This document shows positions 1 through 8,150 of a stretch of DNA of 15,765 bases, one piece after another. The stretch spans positions 1 to 15,765 of the forward strand of contig QNXS01000047.1 in assembly GCA_003978865.1 (NCBI GenBank), read 5' to 3'. The position numbers were made by a program, and so were the translations under genes. Every line of letters begins with the position of its first letter. Positions within the stretch are counted from its first letter, which is position 1. Source of the stretch: Archaeoglobus sp. GTDB lineage: Archaea; Halobacteriota; Archaeoglobi; Archaeoglobales; Archaeoglobaceae. The notes beneath the pieces were generated by a model. That model saw nothing but the letters and a program-made list of their open reading frames with translations. It searched no databases and was not told where the DNA came from.

Positions 1-141
1 ATAGAAGAGAACATATCAAAGGCAGCAGGATCAATCTCTGGAGAGTTTTTAAGTATTGAAGATTTTGTTGAATTAATAAGAAAGTGCGGGAGAATTCCAG
101 CTGAAAGAGATACTCTTTACAGAATTTTAAAAGTTTTTTGA
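1..141 (+). CDS. C-terminal fragment of a radical-SAM protein of the CofH/MqnC/MqnE family
   Basis: Frame 1 is open from the window edge to TGA at 139-141 and gives 46 residues. It starts IEENISKAAG and includes CGRIPAERDTLYRIL. The EEN-S-AAG block followed about 25 residues later by GRIPAxRDTLY is characteristic of the C-terminal end of the CofH (F420 precursor FO synthase subunit 2) and MqnC/MqnE (futalosine menaquinone pathway) radical-SAM enzymes. The catalytic CxxxCxxC cluster motif lies outside the window, so these branches cannot be separated here. Both pathways are expected in Archaeoglobales, which use F420 and menaquinone. The gene ends 17 bases before the fossil insertion sequence and appears undamaged. 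Confidence 0.72.
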   Translation: MEENISKAAGSISGEFLSIEDFVELIRKCGRIPAERDTLYRILKVF

Positions 142-149
142 TGGATATA

Positions 150-158
150 CAATATTTA
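150..158. repeat. Left target-site duplication of the fossil IS (9 bp)
   Basis: CAATATTTA here is repeated exactly at 1072-1080. Both copies directly abut the inferred element ends (159 and 1071), as expected for a target duplication. Nine base pairs is within the range seen for IS4-like elements. Confidence 0.7.
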
Positions 159-1071
159 TATGGTATTCTCTCAACATCTCATCCAATCTTCATTTTCGCA
201 ACTCCATACTTAAAACAAATAGCTAAATTATCTCCTATTCTAACGGGACACAACCATATTACTCTAAATCAAAAATAAATCAACTATAAACCGGGATCTC
301 TTATCAAAGGTTATAGATAAACTGGAAAAAAGAGAAACAAAGAAGGCTTTAGCAAGATGCAAGATAACACCAGTCAATGACTTAGGATTATTTTAGCCAT
401 GTTTTTTGAATTAGAGATTTATTATGCTCGTTAACGAGTTTGCTGATATTGGACTGATAATATCGCTCGACTTAAATCCTTTCAGGAAAAAGGAATTTGA
501 AGAATAAACCCTAAGACGATTTTAATCGATTACAAAATCAGAATGCCTTTGTTCTTCCACGTCTATCCTGTAAATATCCACGAAAGTCGTATGTATCCTC
601 TAATCTTGAAAATGCTGAAGAGGAGAAGTCTGATAAGGTTTGAAGATGCTATCCTTATGGATAGAGGATTTTATACCTACAAGAACTACTTAATCGGGAT
701 AATATATTGTATCGCCATTGATAATTCCAAGGGAGAAATTCAGATTGGAGAAGCTTAATGGATGATTAGTTATCCTCTAACGTCTTTAACTCTAAAAACA
801 TTGAGAATGAGAAGAGGAGATATAGAAAGCTTGCAAAGAGGTTGTTTGAAAGATTGAAGAATTTGAAGAAATTGAGGAGTACAATAGGAGATGTGATAAA
901 ATTGGGGAAAGAAGCGTACAGTTTGAAGATTGCACCATTCTTTCGAGTCTGTGAAAGAGAGAACATCCGTTTCTATCCTATTAACAGGGATGACTTTTGA
1001 TTGTTTTCAGGGAGAGAAAGGTCATTCAGAAATTATCAGAGTATCAGAGTGATGAGATGAAGAAGACCATA
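159..1071 (+). mobile_element. Degenerate insertion sequence, IS4-like DDE type, about 913 bp
   Basis: The left end (159-183) starts TATGGTATTCT and ends ATCTCATC. The reverse complement of the right end (1051-1071) starts TATGGTCTTCT and ends ATCTCATC, so the ends form an imperfect inverted repeat with a 4-base length difference. A 9-bp direct repeat flanks the ends. The interior encodes remnants of a transposase in several plus-strand frames separated by stops and shifts. The perfect target duplication suggests insertion as one unit and decay in place, without later recombination at the ends. The family assignment to IS4-like rests on protein flavour only. Confidence 0.75.
268..1000 (+). 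pseudogene. Broken transposase gene (IS4-like)
   Basis: Pieces of one protein are spread over three frames. Positions 268-396 give a helical segment containing SKVIDKLEKRETKKALARCK. Around 399-434 comes MFFELEIYYAR. At 427-507 the frame contains LDLNPFRKKEFEE. At 543-758 there is MPLFFHVYPVNIHESRMYPL, then ILMDRGFYTYKNYL, which looks like the region around the second catalytic aspartate (DRGF). At 770-1000 there is a basic helical tail with RRYRKLAKRLFERLKNL and KLGKEAYSLKI, probably holding the catalytic glutamate. Frameshifts and stops occur near 396, 434, 507 and 758, so no functional protein can be made. No intact copy in the window could supply activity. Confidence 0.78.
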
Positions 1072-1080
1072 CAATATTTA
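1072..1080. repeat. Right target-site duplication of the fossil IS (9 bp)
   Basis: This is the exact second copy of the 9-mer at 150-158, immediately after the right inverted repeat. The sequence from here to 1133 is almost pure A+T. It lies downstream of the minus-strand mannosidase gene and may serve as its termination region. Confidence 0.7.
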
Positions 1081-1133
1081 AATATTTAATTTAAGTTTAT
1101 TAAATTTATTAAATTGTTTAACACGCATAAACT

Positions 1134-3746
1134 CTAACGATCTGCATTCTTTGAAAGTTTGACTTTAAGTGTAACAATCTCAAATCCACCTATGTCGAAC
1201 ATTACACTCCTTCCACTGATTTTGAATTCTCGTCCATCGACTTCATCCTCTATCAGATTTAGCTCCTTGACTTTCTCAACATCTCTGAAAAATTCAATTT
1301 TTGCTCTTTTTTTCTCACCTTCAGCTTCGTAGACTCTAACAACAACTTCATTCTCCTGAGCATCAACTCCAACCTTTAAAGCGGTCAGAATTACACTATC
1401 GGGCTCCACTTTAACAAAGCTCATAGACTCAGGCAGTTTTTTGTTTCTATCTACCTGAATGGACATGAGCGGATAGTTAAATTCGTATCCTATCTTGTAC
1501 GACTTTGCACTCTTCCAATCTCCATCATGTGGATAGGCAGAATAGTGGAACTCGTATCTCTTCAACTCCATGGCATCTGGAACTGGAATTACTGGCCCCT
1601 CTTTACCGTGAGACAGCAGGTCAACACTTCTTAAGAGGGTCAGATAGATGCAGTTGTCTCTTACCTCATTTTCTGGATTCCCTCTATTTACTATGGTAAC
1701 TCCCCTATTTCCGTCGCTGTAATCGATCCATCTTAGAGCGGGATAAACACCTGAAGGCTTCTCAACCCATCCTTCGGGATTGAAGTAGTAAATGTTTGTT
1801 TTTCTGTTAATCGCCCCGAACTGTGTTTCACATGTATAGCAGTCGCTGAATATCTTCGTTCTAAAGCGGGTTCTTATTCTGGTTCTTGGATGTCTGTTGT
1901 TTATTACTGTAACAAAATCTATTCTCGGTAGATCTCTGTAGATTATTATCTTTTTATCTATTGTTATATAGTTATGTCTCCAGAATACTGGTTTCCATTT
2001 ATCGGTAAGTCTATATGGCCATATAAGCGAGTAGTATCGGTCTGTTACATTTATTATAAAACGCAGAGGGGTTCTTTCAACACTTATATTCTCGACATCA
2101 AATCTCCCAAATCTTATTCCTTCTCCCCCCTCTGTGTGAACGGGTGTGTCTATGTCCTCTATATGATGATACAGATTGCCAGCTTCACTCTCTATGATTA
2201 TCTCATTTCCTTCAACAAATATCTCCTCTCCATTTTTGAACGCGATTATTAGACCGTTCTCAGGTGAATAATAGACATTGAAGAATTTATTGGATACGAC
2301 ATTGGCTTTTTCTTTGAGTTCCTTACTTGGACTCTCCGCCGGTTCGTATTCAATAATCCTATAAACTTTAAAACCAAGAGGAGGTACTTTTGCAACAAAC
2401 CCTATCTTTGCATATCTTATCGATCCATCGTAATACCGACTCTCTTTTATTATTTCAACTTTTCTTTCGTCTTTACCGCACTTTACTCCTCTGATGTCTC
2501 TGATTACACCTCTATCAAAGGAAAGATCAGCCTCCACCCAGTTTTCTACCTCCCACGACAGCGGATTAAATACTATAATGTCTCCGGTATAATCACCTTT
2601 ACAGCACTCAATTATATCAGAAAAAGTGTCGTTTAGTAGGTGCGGTACTTTTACTTTCAGAAATTCTATGTTATACTTAACCTCAGTGTATCCGTCGTCA
2701 GCTCCTGTTCCGGGGATTACATCGTGAAAAGCATTGAACAGTATTTTTCTCCAGCAATTCTCAATTTCTTCTTCATGTCTAAATCCGCAAACAAGATGAC
2801 AGATTGCATCAAACCTTTCCAGAGTCAGCAGGTCACTTTCGAGCTCTCTCTGATTAATTTTTATCCATATTCTGCTTGAAGCTGTATCCGGAAAAACAGG
2901 AGAGTACTTACCGCAGTACATTTCTCCTCTTCTGACAGGCAGTTTATCCGCATACTTTTCGACTTCTCTGAAGAATTCAACGGGAGTGGATATTCTCATC
3001 TCCGAGCTGTCGTGAGTTCTATTCCACCTTTCAACAGCTTCAATTACCTCCTCCTGAGGAGGGGTAGAACCGCTACCAGAAGGCATGAGTATATGATTGC
3101 CAAAAGCACACTCCTTCAAAATTCTGTAGCTCTCCTCAAATCTGTTTACGTACAAACCTGCTCTGTATCCAAGAGGAAAACTGTGAGCGATTATCCTTGT
3201 TCCATCAAGACCTTCCCAGAGAAATTCGGATGGTGACCTTTCGGAGTATCCTCTTCGAAAAGCTACATACTTGTAACCACTTTTAGTATAAATTTGAGGA
3301 AGCTGTGCATTCAGCCCAAAACCATCAGCCTGCCACATCACAACTGCATCAAATCCAAACTTTTCCCTTAGATATCTTTTACCTACAAGAATTTCCCTTA
3401 CCAGTACTTCTTCCTGAGGTAACATTGTGTCGGGCATAAGGTATTCTCCATCTGCAATTTCGATTCTACCAATTTTTATATATTCTGATATTTTTTCAAA
3501 AAGTTCAGGATATCTATTCTCTATTTCTTCAAGAAGAAAAGTCTGTTCAATAAGGAACTTGTATTCCTTTCTTTTTTCCATTATTTCTATAACTTTTTTT
3601 AGAATAAAGTCTATATTTATATAGAAGTAATCTTCTTTAGTGAATACCCATACAGCATCATAGTGTGTATGCGGAACGATGTAAATTATATCCTTTGCCT
3701 CATTTTGCGAGTCGCCAACATCCAGAGAACTTGTGCTCATACTCAT
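1134..3746 (-). CDS. Glycoside hydrolase family 38 alpha-mannosidase
   Basis: This predicted cytoplasmic, zinc-dependent retaining alpha-mannosidase has about 870 residues and no signal peptide. The N-terminal catalytic domain opens with PHTHYDAVW, the GH38 metal motif with His and Asp as zinc ligands. It continues with WQADGFGLNAQLPQI near residue 140, whose Asp is the expected nucleophile, and NAFHDVIPGTGADD, which carries a further zinc His. The C-terminal half is the usual beta-sandwich region. The frame is open upstream to a TTG at 3755. I prefer ATG at 3744-3746, because a TATA box (3769-3778) sits about 27 bases ahead of it, which suits a leaderless transcript. The substrate is not decided by sequence; mannosides from glycans or polysaccharide are the family norm. 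It lies between purB and a dead IS, away from other sugar-degrading genes. Confidence 0.88.
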   Translation of the reverse strand: MSMSTSSLDVGDSQNEAKDIIYIVPHTHYDAVWVFTKEDYFYINIDFILKKVIEIMEKRKEYKFLIEQTFLLEEIENRYPELFEKISEYIKIGRIEIADGEYLMPDTMLPQEEVLVREILVGKRYLREKFGFDAVVMWQADGFGLNAQLPQIYTKSGYKYVAFRRGYSERSPSEFLWEGLDGTRIIAHSFPLGYRAGLYVNRFEESYRILKECAFGNHILMPSGSGSTPPQEEVIEAVERWNRTHDSSEMRISTPVEFFREVEKYADKLPVRRGEMYCGKYSPVFPDTASSRIWIKINQRELESDLLTLERFDAICHLVCGFRHEEEIENCWRKILFNAFHDVIPGTGADDGYTEVKYNIEFLKVKVPHLLNDTFSDIIECCKGDYTGDIIVFNPLSWEVENWVEADLSFDRGVIRDIRGVKCGKDERKVEIIKESRYYDGSIRYAKIGFVAKVPPLGFKVYRIIEYEPAESPSKELKEKANVVSNKFFNVYYSPENGLIIAFKNGEEIFVEGNEIIIESEAGNLYHHIEDIDTPVHTEGGEGIRFGRFDVENISVERTPLRFIINVTDRYYSLIWPYRLTDKWKPVFWRHNYITIDKKIIIYRDLPRIDFVTVINNRHPRTRIRTRFRTKIFSDCYTCETQFGAINRKTNIYYFNPEGWVEKPSGVYPALRWIDYSDGNRGVTIVNRGNPENEVRDNCIYLTLLRSVDLLSHGKEGPVIPVPDAMELKRYEFHYSAYPHDGDWKSAKSYKIGYEFNYPLMSIQVDRNKKLPESMSFVKVEPDSVILTALKVGVDAQENEVVVRVYEAEGEKKRAKIEFFRDVEKVKELNLIEDEVDGREFKISGRSVMFDIGGFEIVTLKVKLSKNADR

Positions 3747-3768
3747 TGCGAGCAAATGTGCAGAGTGA

Positions 3769-3778
3769 AATATATAAT
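3769..3778 (-). promoter_or_regulatory. TATA box of the mannosidase gene
   Basis: On the minus strand this reads TTATATATTT, centred about 27 bases before the ATG at 3746. It lies in the 136-base gap after purB, so the mannosidase probably has its own leaderless transcript rather than relying only on readthrough. Confidence 0.6.
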
Positions 3779-3882
3779 TATTCTTAAAAAAGCTATGATG
3801 GCTACGTGTACACGGATGAATGGAATAATATTAAAAAATTTGTATCTCTCCAACAATTTCAACTTTTTACTACTTTTTGCAG

Positions 3883-5253
3883 TTATCTCTCATTCTGGTA
3901 TTTGGAGCAAAGTTTTTCAACGTAATTTTTAACGTTCTCTATTTTAACTTTAACAGTTCCCAAGTAGTTTTCAGGAGTAAGAAGCTCTCTTATCTCCTCA
4001 GCACTAAGCAATTTTGAAATTTTCTCGTCCTCAAGCAGGGATTCTTCGAAGCTCTTTCCCCCATAAGCTTTCATTGCAGCCATTCTAACTCTCTCGTGGG
4101 CTTCTTGCCTGTTCATACCTTTCTTTGTCAGAGCGACCATAACAGCTTCACTAAGGTTTAGCCCCATCAACCTTCTGAGATTTTCTTTTGCTCTTTCTTC
4201 ATTAACTTCCAGTCTCTCTACAACTTTTATCATCTTTGTAAGTATGTGGTCTGCAAGAACTGAACTCTCCACGAGAGTTATCCTCTCACAAGATGAATTT
4301 GTCAGGTCTCTTTCTTCCCAGAGAATTGAACTCTGTCTCTGGGGTTCAACAAATCCCCTGATCACTCTTGCAAGTCCACACACATTTTCGCAGTCTATTG
4401 GATTTTTCTTGTGTGGCATTGTTGAACTTCCAACTTGCTTTTCACCGAAACTCTCCATAAGCTCAGAAACCTCAACCCTTTGAAGTATCCTTATATTGGT
4501 GGCAATCTTCTCAAGAGTTGCTGAGAGATTTGCGAGAAAAGATAGGTACTCACAGTAGTGGTCTCTCGGTATAATTTGAGATGAAATTAAAGCGGGTTTC
4601 AAACCAAGCTCCTTCATAACCTCCCTTTCTATGTTTATACCATCTTCTCCAAAGGCAGCCTGACTCCCCACCGCACCGCTGAGCTGTCCAACTATCAATC
4701 TTGGTTTTAACTCCTCAAGCCTTTCTAAGTATCTGGCAACTTCAGCAGCCCAGAGAGCAAATCTGAATCCATACGTTGTTGGGAGTGCAGCCTGTCCGTG
4801 AGTCCTTCCGAGGCAGATTGTGTTTTTATGTTTAATTGCTTTTTCAGTTAGAGCTAAAGCAAGTCTGGATATTTTTGTCCCGAGTAGCTTTAAAGAATCT
4901 CTCAGCTGAGTTGCAGTTGCAGTATCTGTTATATCGTTTGATGTCGCCCCAAAGTGAATCCACCTTGCAGCCTCCGGACTAACTTTCCCAACTTCCTCGG
5001 AGATTGCCCGCACCAATGCCATTACATCGTGTTTTATTTCTGCTTCTATAGCCTTCACTCTTTCTGGAGTTATATTTAATGCAGCTTTCTCGGCTTTTTT
5101 TACTTCTTCTTCACTCAAGTATCCTCTCCTTGCAAGAGCTTTGAGCAGAGCAATTTCAACGGAGATCATTCTATTTATCTTTGATCTCTCACTCCAAATT
5201 GACTTCATTTCCTCTGTACCGTACCTGTAATCTATTGGATGAACTGCGTCCAT
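3883..5253 (-). CDS. purB: Adenylosuccinate lyase
   Basis: This cytosolic enzyme of purine synthesis cleaves SAICAR to AICAR plus fumarate and adenylosuccinate to AMP plus fumarate. The 456 residues match the normal length of the fumarase/aspartase superfamily. Conserved blocks are in order: IKHDVMA near residue 77, HFGATSNDI from His100, GRTHGQ with the presumed acid His152, and the superfamily signature GSSTMPHKKNP at 275-285, whose serine loop supplies the base. The start ATG at 5253 gives MDAVHPIDYRYGT, typical of the family. It is preceded by GAGGGAG and lies 19 bases after the phosphoglucose isomerase stop, so the two genes are probably co-transcribed. Confidence 0.96.
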   Translation of the reverse strand: MDAVHPIDYRYGTEEMKSIWSERSKINRMISVEIALLKALARRGYLSEEEVKKAEKAALNITPERVKAIEAEIKHDVMALVRAISEEVGKVSPEAARWIHFGATSNDITDTATATQLRDSLKLLGTKISRLALALTEKAIKHKNTICLGRTHGQAALPTTYGFRFALWAAEVARYLERLEELKPRLIVGQLSGAVGSQAAFGEDGINIEREVMKELGLKPALISSQIIPRDHYCEYLSFLANLSATLEKIATNIRILQRVEVSELMESFGEKQVGSSTMPHKKNPIDCENVCGLARVIRGFVEPQRQSSILWEERDLTNSSCERITLVESSVLADHILTKMIKVVERLEVNEERAKENLRRLMGLNLSEAVMVALTKKGMNRQEAHERVRMAAMKAYGGKSFEESLLEDEKISKLLSAEEIRELLTPENYLGTVKVKIENVKNYVEKLCSKYQNER

Positions 5254-5272
5254 ACTTTCACGTCTCCCTCAG

Positions 5273-6016
5273 TTAGTTGAAACTTGCGATAGTAGAAAAT
5301 ACTTTATAATCCACGCTTAGTGGATCGGTAAGAAACTTCAATCTATCTATATCTTCTACAAGAGAGTACATGTTTTCATTCTTGGATATTCCGAGCCATT
5401 CTGGTATTACAGGTTTTACAGTTTTTACTTCTGGAGCAACATAATTTTTATTTGCTATCCATCCACTTGTCGTATAGTAGTAGCAGGCACCTCTTAGTTT
5501 TTTATATGGTTCATATATTGAGTTAAAGTTTCTACAAACCCAGTTTGCCATTTTTAACGTTTTATTTGATGGGTTTATTGTTACGTGACCGTAGTCTGGT
5601 GGAACTATTACTTTATCTCCTTTCCCTGCCAAAACTGCAACAACATCCTTTATTTCACTATCCTTACTGCCCCTCTTCTGAAGCAGGTATATTGCTTTTC
5701 CTTCAAGAACCTCGTATATTTCTGTATAGCTGACACCATCAGCTCTTGGATGATAGTGGCCATAAGTTTTTATATATTCTTCCCCAATCCTCGCTGGAGG
5801 AATTATCGTTATATCGTAGCGTAAAGAATACCTTAGTATTTTTTTTCTGTCTTCTTCACACTCGTATAGATCTCTGTACATGTAGTACGCTGGAAAATCT
5901 TTTTTTAGTGAATTGGGATACGCAAGAACACATTTCAACTGAAATGCCGTTCTAATATCCGGTTTTCTGATGGTTATTCCAAACTTTAGCTCGGATCCTT
6001 CGAATTTCGAGCTCAT
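5273..6016 (-). CDS. pgi: Cupin-type (archaeal) phosphoglucose isomerase
   Basis: It interconverts glucose-6-phosphate and fructose-6-phosphate, and is the metal-dependent cupin enzyme unrelated to bacterial PGI. Numbered from the ATG at 6014-6016, the metal motif is GHYHPRADGVSYTEIYEVLEG with His87, His89 and Glu99, and the last ligand is His144 in PPDYGHVTINP. The 247 residues exceed the roughly 190 of short cPGIs, with extra sequence at both ends. The frame stays open upstream to TTG at 6106, adding 30 lysine/asparagine/phenylalanine-rich residues. I prefer the ATG because an A/T box at 6036-6047 is about 26 bases ahead of it, but the longer form cannot be excluded. It heads a unit with purB and is divergent to the PHP gene. 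Confidence 0.88.
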   Translation of the reverse strand: MSSKFEGSELKFGITIRKPDIRTAFQLKCVLAYPNSLKKDFPAYYMYRDLYECEEDRKKILRYSLRYDITIIPPARIGEEYIKTYGHYHPRADGVSYTEIYEVLEGKAIYLLQKRGSKDSEIKDVVAVLAGKGDKVIVPPDYGHVTINPSNKTLKMANWVCRNFNSIYEPYKKLRGACYYYTTSGWIANKNYVAPEVKTVKPVIPEWLGISKNENMYSLVEDIDRLKFLTDPLSVDYKVFSTIASFN

Positions 6017-6035
6017 AGATGTGTTCGGATTGAAA

Positions 6036-6047
6036 AATAAAAATATT
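6036..6047 (-). promoter_or_regulatory. Putative TATA box of pgi-purB
   Basis: The minus strand reads AATATTTTTATT about 26 bases before the preferred ATG at 6016. It is less canonical than other boxes in this window and lies inside the longer open frame. Confidence 0.4.
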
Positions 6048-6150
6048 TTGGGATTTTGTTTGAAGTTAAATAGCTTAGTGTTTTCTTTCACTATACTCAG
6101 CTTCAACTTCTTCTCTCGGAATTAGTCAGAATCCAGAATCGTATTCAGAA

Positions 6151-6163
6151 TTATATTTATATC
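6151..6163 (+). promoter_or_regulatory. TATA box of the PHP-Nudix-TFS unit
   Basis: TTATATTTATATC is centred 20-27 bases before the TTG (6177) and GTG (6183) candidate starts. No Shine-Dalgarno sequence lies between, so the transcript is probably leaderless. Confidence 0.55.
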
Positions 6164-6176
6164 TCAAACACGTAAG

Positions 6177-6836
6177 TTGAATGTGTTTGACCTCCATATC
6201 CACTCGATGTACTCTGACGGAAAAGGTAGTGTGGAAAGCATAGCAAAGAAAGCTAAGGAGAGGGGCTTAAAGGTAATAGCTATAGCTGATCATTCATCAG
6301 AACACCCTCTCGGTCTAAATGAGGGAAAGGCAATTAGAAGGAGGACTGAAATCGATTACTGTCAGGACAAGTACGGAATCAGAATAGTTGATGCAGTGGA
6401 GTGTGGAATTGATGCAGATGGGAAAATAGTCATGCCAGAACACAATTTTGAGCTTGTAATAGCTTCTATTCATGAATGCCTTCCTGCTGAAGAGTACTGC
6501 AAAAGGATAATCAAATGCGCAAAAAGCTGTGATTTTAATATACTTGGACACTATCGGTCATCAATATTCAGCACTTACGATGAACTATGCAAACTTGATC
6601 TGGAAGTTTTGGATGTTTTAAAAGAAAATGGCATAGCACTTGAGTTAAATACAGCCCATAAAGCTCCTCCATTAGAATTGATAGATTTGATTGGTGATGA
6701 AGCTAAGAAACTCGTTTACTCTGTCGGAAGCGACAGCCATTCCCTCTCAAGGGTTGGAGATGTTATGTGGGCTTTTAAGGCTTTGAATTCAAAGCTTGGT
6801 AAGTGGAAGAGCATACTTGAAGTCTTTGATGTTTAG
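6177..6836 (+). CDS. PHP-domain metal-dependent phosphoesterase
   Basis: This small stand-alone PHP protein has 219 residues. Its metal motifs are in order: DLHIHSMYSDG at residues 5-15, ADHS near 37, VECGI near 73, ASIHE near 96, LGHY near 121, ELNT near 153 and GSDSHSLSRVGD near 182. These His/Asp/Glu clusters form the trinuclear site of histidinol-phosphate-phosphatase-like and polymerase-associated PHP enzymes. The substrate is unknown; no histidine genes are adjacent. Start candidates are TTG at 6177 and GTG at 6183. The TATA box at 6151-6163 fits either as a leaderless start. The stop is 10 bases before the likely Nudix start, so the two are probably co-transcribed. Confidence 0.85.
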   Translation: MNVFDLHIHSMYSDGKGSVESIAKKAKERGLKVIAIADHSSEHPLGLNEGKAIRRRTEIDYCQDKYGIRIVDAVECGIDADGKIVMPEHNFELVIASIHECLPAEEYCKRIIKCAKSCDFNILGHYRSSIFSTYDELCKLDLEVLDVLKENGIALELNTAHKAPPLELIDLIGDEAKKLVYSVGSDSHSLSRVGDVMWAFKALNSKLGKWKSILEVFDV

Positions 6837-6846
6837 GGTGTTCTAC

Positions 6847-7260
6847 ATGAAATGTATAATTCTGACAGTTGATGGAATAATACTTTATAACGGAAAAATT
6901 GTACTTATAAGGAGAAAAAACGAGCCTTTTAAAGGTAAACTTGCTCTACCCGGTGGGATAGTGGAATACGGAGAAAGCGTAGAAAATGCCTTGACGAGAG
7001 AACTTAGAGAGGAAACTGGACTAATCTGCAAGCCTAAAAAGCTTGTGGGTGTCTATTCCAGACCGGACAGAGATCCAAGAGGACACTTTGTGTCAGTATG
7101 TTTTCTCGCAGAACCGGTTGGGGGAAAACTTAAAGCGGGAGACGATGCAAGTAGTGTTATCCTCCTAAGTATCGAGGAGGCTTTGAAGTGCGAACTTGCA
7201 TTTGATCATTCTGAAATGCTTAGGGAGGCGATGCATAGTGGAGTTTTGTCCGAAATGTAA
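6847..7260 (+). CDS. Nudix hydrolase (ADP-ribose pyrophosphatase-like)
   Basis: It is predicted to hydrolyse a nucleoside diphosphate linked to another moiety. The complete Nudix box lies at residues 37-59: Gly37, Glu43, then REL at 51-53 and REETGL, matching GX5EX7REUXEEXGU. RPDRDPRGHFVSVCF follows, as in ADP-ribose pyrophosphatase-like proteins. The 137 residues are a normal single-domain length. I chose ATG 6847 because AGGGTG (6835-6840) is correctly spaced and the product starts in the first beta strand (MKCIILTVDGIIL). An ATG at 6829 overlapping the upstream stop is possible. The 3' end overlaps the start of the TFS gene by 23 bases. The substrate cannot be read from sequence. Confidence 0.88.
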   Translation: MKCIILTVDGIILYNGKIVLIRRKNEPFKGKLALPGGIVEYGESVENALTRELREETGLICKPKKLVGVYSRPDRDPRGHFVSVCFLAEPVGGKLKAGDDASSVILLSIEEALKCELAFDHSEMLREAMHSGVLSEM

Positions 7261-7549
7261 GAGTATAATGATTTATCAAGGCGACAAGCTTGTTTGCAGA
7301 AAATGCGGGTACGAGATGGAGGTAGAGGATGAGAAAGTTGAAGTGGTCGTTGAAAAAAAGAGTAGAGAAGAAGTTCCAGTAATAGAGGGCGAGAATTTGA
7401 AGACTTTGCCAACAACAAACGTTGTCTGCCCGGCATGTGGGAACAGGGAAGCTTACTGGTGGCTGAGACAGCTCAGAGCAGCAGATGAAAGTGAGGTTAG
7501 ATTCTTCAGATGTACAAAATGCGGTAAAACTTGGAGGGAGTACGACTGA
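7238..7549 (+). CDS. tfs: Archaeal transcription factor S (TFIIS-like cleavage factor)
   Basis: TFS rescues backtracked RNA polymerase by stimulating transcript cleavage. The N-terminal zinc ribbon is EFCPKCKSIM with the second pair CRKCG. After an acidic/lysine linker, the C-terminal ribbon is CPACGNREAYWWLRQLRAADESEVRFFRCTKCG. The Asp-Glu of RAADE is the acidic pair that enters the polymerase active site. The 103 residues equal the usual TFS length. GTG at 7238-7240 is chosen because a GGGAGG Shine-Dalgarno lies at 7223-7228 and the product starts MEFCPKC. The start lies inside the Nudix gene, so expression is probably translationally coupled. Confidence 0.93.
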   Translation: MEFCPKCKSIMIYQGDKLVCRKCGYEMEVEDEKVEVVVEKKSREEVPVIEGENLKTLPTTNVVCPACGNREAYWWLRQLRAADESEVRFFRCTKCGKTWREYD

Positions 7550-7555
7550 GCGGAA

Positions 7556-7564
7556 ACTATTTAT
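7556..7564 (+). promoter_or_regulatory. TATA box of rps15
   Basis: ACTATTTAT just after the TFS stop places transcription start near 7586, giving a leader of about 25 bases that contains the GGGTGA ribosome binding site at 7599-7604. Confidence 0.5.
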
Positions 7565-7610
7565 TCTACATTTACAGTCACACTAACTCAGGTATTACGG
7601 GTGATTGAGC

Positions 7611-8069
7611 ATGGCAAGAATGCATGCAAGAAGAAGAGGCAGTTCCGGTTCGAAAAGGATTTACAGAGATTCACCGCCAGAATGGGTGGAAATGAATGCA
7701 GAAGAAGTGAAGAAGAAGATTGTTGAGTTATACTCAGAAGGTTACGAGCCGAGTATGATCGGAATGATTCTGAGAGACAGGTACGGTATTCCATCGGTTA
7801 GACAGGTGACTGGAAAGAAACTACAGCAGATTCTCAGAGAGGAGGGAGTAGAACTAACATTACCTGAAGATTTAAAAGCTCTGATAAAAAGAGCAATAAA
7901 CTTAAGAAAACACACTGCCATCCACAAAAAAGACTATCACAATATAAGAGGTCTTCAGCTTATAGAGGCAAAAATCTGGAGACTATCAAACTACTACAAA
8001 GAAGAGGGCATTTTACCAAAAGACTGGAAGTACGATCCGAAAAAATTGAGAATTACTCTTTTCAGGTAG
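7611..8069 (+). CDS. rps15: 30S ribosomal protein S15 (archaeal/eukaryotic S13e form)
   Basis: This small-subunit protein binds the central domain of 16S rRNA. The 152 residues carry the archaeal N-terminal extension (MARMHARRRGSSGSKR) and the S15 core, including KRAINLRKHTAIHKKD and RGLQLIEAKIWRLSNYYK. The length matches archaeal S15 and is well above the roughly 89 residues of bacterial S15. ATG 7611 is chosen over the in-frame TTG at 7605 because it gives the conserved MARMHARR start and GGGTGA lies 7 bases ahead. It appears to be a single-gene unit with its own promoter. Confidence 0.97.
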   Translation: MARMHARRRGSSGSKRIYRDSPPEWVEMNAEEVKKKIVELYSEGYEPSMIGMILRDRYGIPSVRQVTGKKLQQILREEGVELTLPEDLKALIKRAINLRKHTAIHKKDYHNIRGLQLIEAKIWRLSNYYKEEGILPKDWKYDPKKLRITLFR

Positions 8070-8118
8070 TTTTTTAGCTGTTGACAGCGATCGCTTTAAT
8101 TCTCCGTAAAAACCAAAG

Positions 8119-8128
8119 AATTTATTTT
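8119..8128 (+). promoter_or_regulatory. TATA box of the nucleotide pyrophosphatase gene
   Basis: AATTTATTTT is centred about 27 bases before the ATG at 8151 with no Shine-Dalgarno sequence between, fitting a leaderless transcript. Confidence 0.55.
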
Positions 8129-8150
8129 TCCACTCTCAGTTTTTAGATAC

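Noticed and set aside
1505..3236. Several open frames on the plus strand across the mannosidase gene
   Set aside because: They are shadows of the minus-strand gene, without recognisable domains, promoters or ribosome binding sites.
8086..8095. 10-base palindrome AGCGATCGCT between rps15 and the pyrophosphatase gene
   Set aside because: It is a single copy with no loop and no second site in the window, and not at operator spacing from the TATA box; chance is sufficient.
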